Shown piece after piece: positions 49,305-49,672 of a stretch of 49,672 bases of DNA. The stretch covers positions 36,700 through 86,371 of the forward strand of contig NZ_LMIJ01000027.1 of NCBI RefSeq assembly GCF_001428665.1, read 5' to 3'. The position numbers and the translations under genes are program-made. The notes beneath the pieces were generated by a model, which was given only the letters and a program-made list of their open reading frames with translations, did not search any database and was not told the origin of the DNA. Numbering within the stretch: position 1 is the first letter of the stretch; every line of letters starts with the position of its first letter. The stretch comes from Acidovorax sp. Root219 (GTDB lineage: Bacteria > Pseudomonadota > Gammaproteobacteria > Burkholderiales > Burkholderiaceae_C).

Positions 49305-49672
49305 GCCCGGCTCCGCAAACGTTGGTATCCATAAAGTATATACAACGTCAATACCAGCGTTCCACCTGTGACATTGCTTTGCCGATAGTGGGCCGACGCC
49401 AACAAGCAGCGCATCAACCTGAGCGGTTTTGCCACGCACGTGTATGGCAGTTCGCGCAATGCGTGGGTGAAGGCGAGCTACACGTTCTGCACCCGAGGCT
49501 GCGGGCTTGCAGGGTGATCGCCCAGAAGATCAGGCAGCACAATTTCTCGATTGTCATGAACTGGCGCAGCGCAATACGGGCCCATACCACCACCGACCCG
49601 CGCACTGGCCTCTAACCCCATACCCGAGCATCCGCTTCGGCGACTCCGGCTACGACAGGTATGCCGCCCCGC
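49305..49672. other. Antitoxin operator and otherwise gene-poor window end
   Basis: TGGTAT (49323-49328) and ATACCA (49351-49356) are inverted around the same centre as GTATATAC (49336-49343), a nested dyad typical of an autoregulated antitoxin operator. The rest, to 49672, contains only a stop-bounded remnant at 49389-49517 (WADANKQRINLSGFATHVYG), possibly the end of an outer-membrane protein gene. No start or intact gene is visible. Confidence 0.55.

Noticed and set aside
49389..49517. Outer-membrane protein C-terminus (WADANKQRINLSGF...ASYTF)
   Set aside because: The stretch is short, bounded by stops, and lacks the expected terminal Phe followed by a stop; kept only as a possible remnant.
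1..49672. CRISPR arrays, rRNA or tRNA genes
   Set aside because: No regularly spaced direct repeats and no recognisable rRNA or tRNA segments were seen by eye. A tRNAscan-type search was not possible.

Overview
The window is GC-rich chromosomal DNA carrying one complete Mu-like transposable prophage. Gene content (tripartite-tricarboxylate 'Bug' solute-binding protein, RpiR regulator, siderophore-interacting flavoprotein, BcepMu/B3-type phage genes) and base composition suggest a betaproteobacterium of the Burkholderiales, most like Comamonadaceae (Acidovorax/Delftia-type). That placement is inference; there is no rRNA or other marker gene here.

Layout. (1) 1-2339: host genes on the minus strand: a 2H phosphoesterase (ThpR-like), a siderophore-interacting flavoprotein and most of a PPOX-type flavoprotein gene. 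(2) 2340-44141: a 41,802-bp prophage. Its ends are fixed by a 6-bp target duplication (ACATGG at 2334-2339 and 44142-44147), by matching terminal TGAAG/CTTCA, and by a GCGATAA motif exactly 35-41 bp from each end. Deleting the prophage plus one duplicate rejoins the PPOX gene in frame to its ATG at 44173. (3) 44142-49672: host genes: the 5' stub of the PPOX gene, an AraC regulator, a zinc deacylase plus Bug-protein operon facing an RpiR regulator, an intradiol dioxygenase, a palindromic repeat, and an orphan RHH antitoxin followed by a truncated toxin.

Phage organisation. A repressor and operator block lies in the middle (33.0-33.5 kb). Early genes run right on the plus strand (33.6-43.0 kb): DNA-binding proteins, DDE transposase, MuB/TnsC-like ATPase, DUF3164, HU, GemA and Mor. 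Late genes run left on the minus strand (31.1-3.1 kb): holin, transglycosylase, nested Rz/Rz1 spanins, DksA-like zinc finger, Mu-type head genes (gp26-27-like, terminase, portal, gpF, gpG, protease, decoration, major head, gp36, gp37), then a tail tube, a tail-chaperone pair with a canonical A-AAA-AAC slippery site, a 2,022-residue tape measure, tail-tip and fibre genes, and finally a Com-like regulator overlapping a D12 adenine methylase in the position of com-mom. With no sheath or contractile baseplate genes, the virion should be siphovirus-like (B3 type) with a Mu-type head.

Accessory genes ('morons') sit at five places: a P-loop ATPase (Sll1717-type) between gpG and the protease; a cluster next to the repressor (secreted HNH nuclease, secreted protein, coiled-coil membrane protein, two small proteins); a membrane protein at the left end; a GNAT acetyltransferase at the right end; and an antisense small gene in the early region. 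These are the best candidates for new biology, especially the ATPase and the immunity-proximal cluster. The insertion separates the iron-related PPOX-SIP genes from their promoter, a Fur-box-like site and a divergent AraC regulator.
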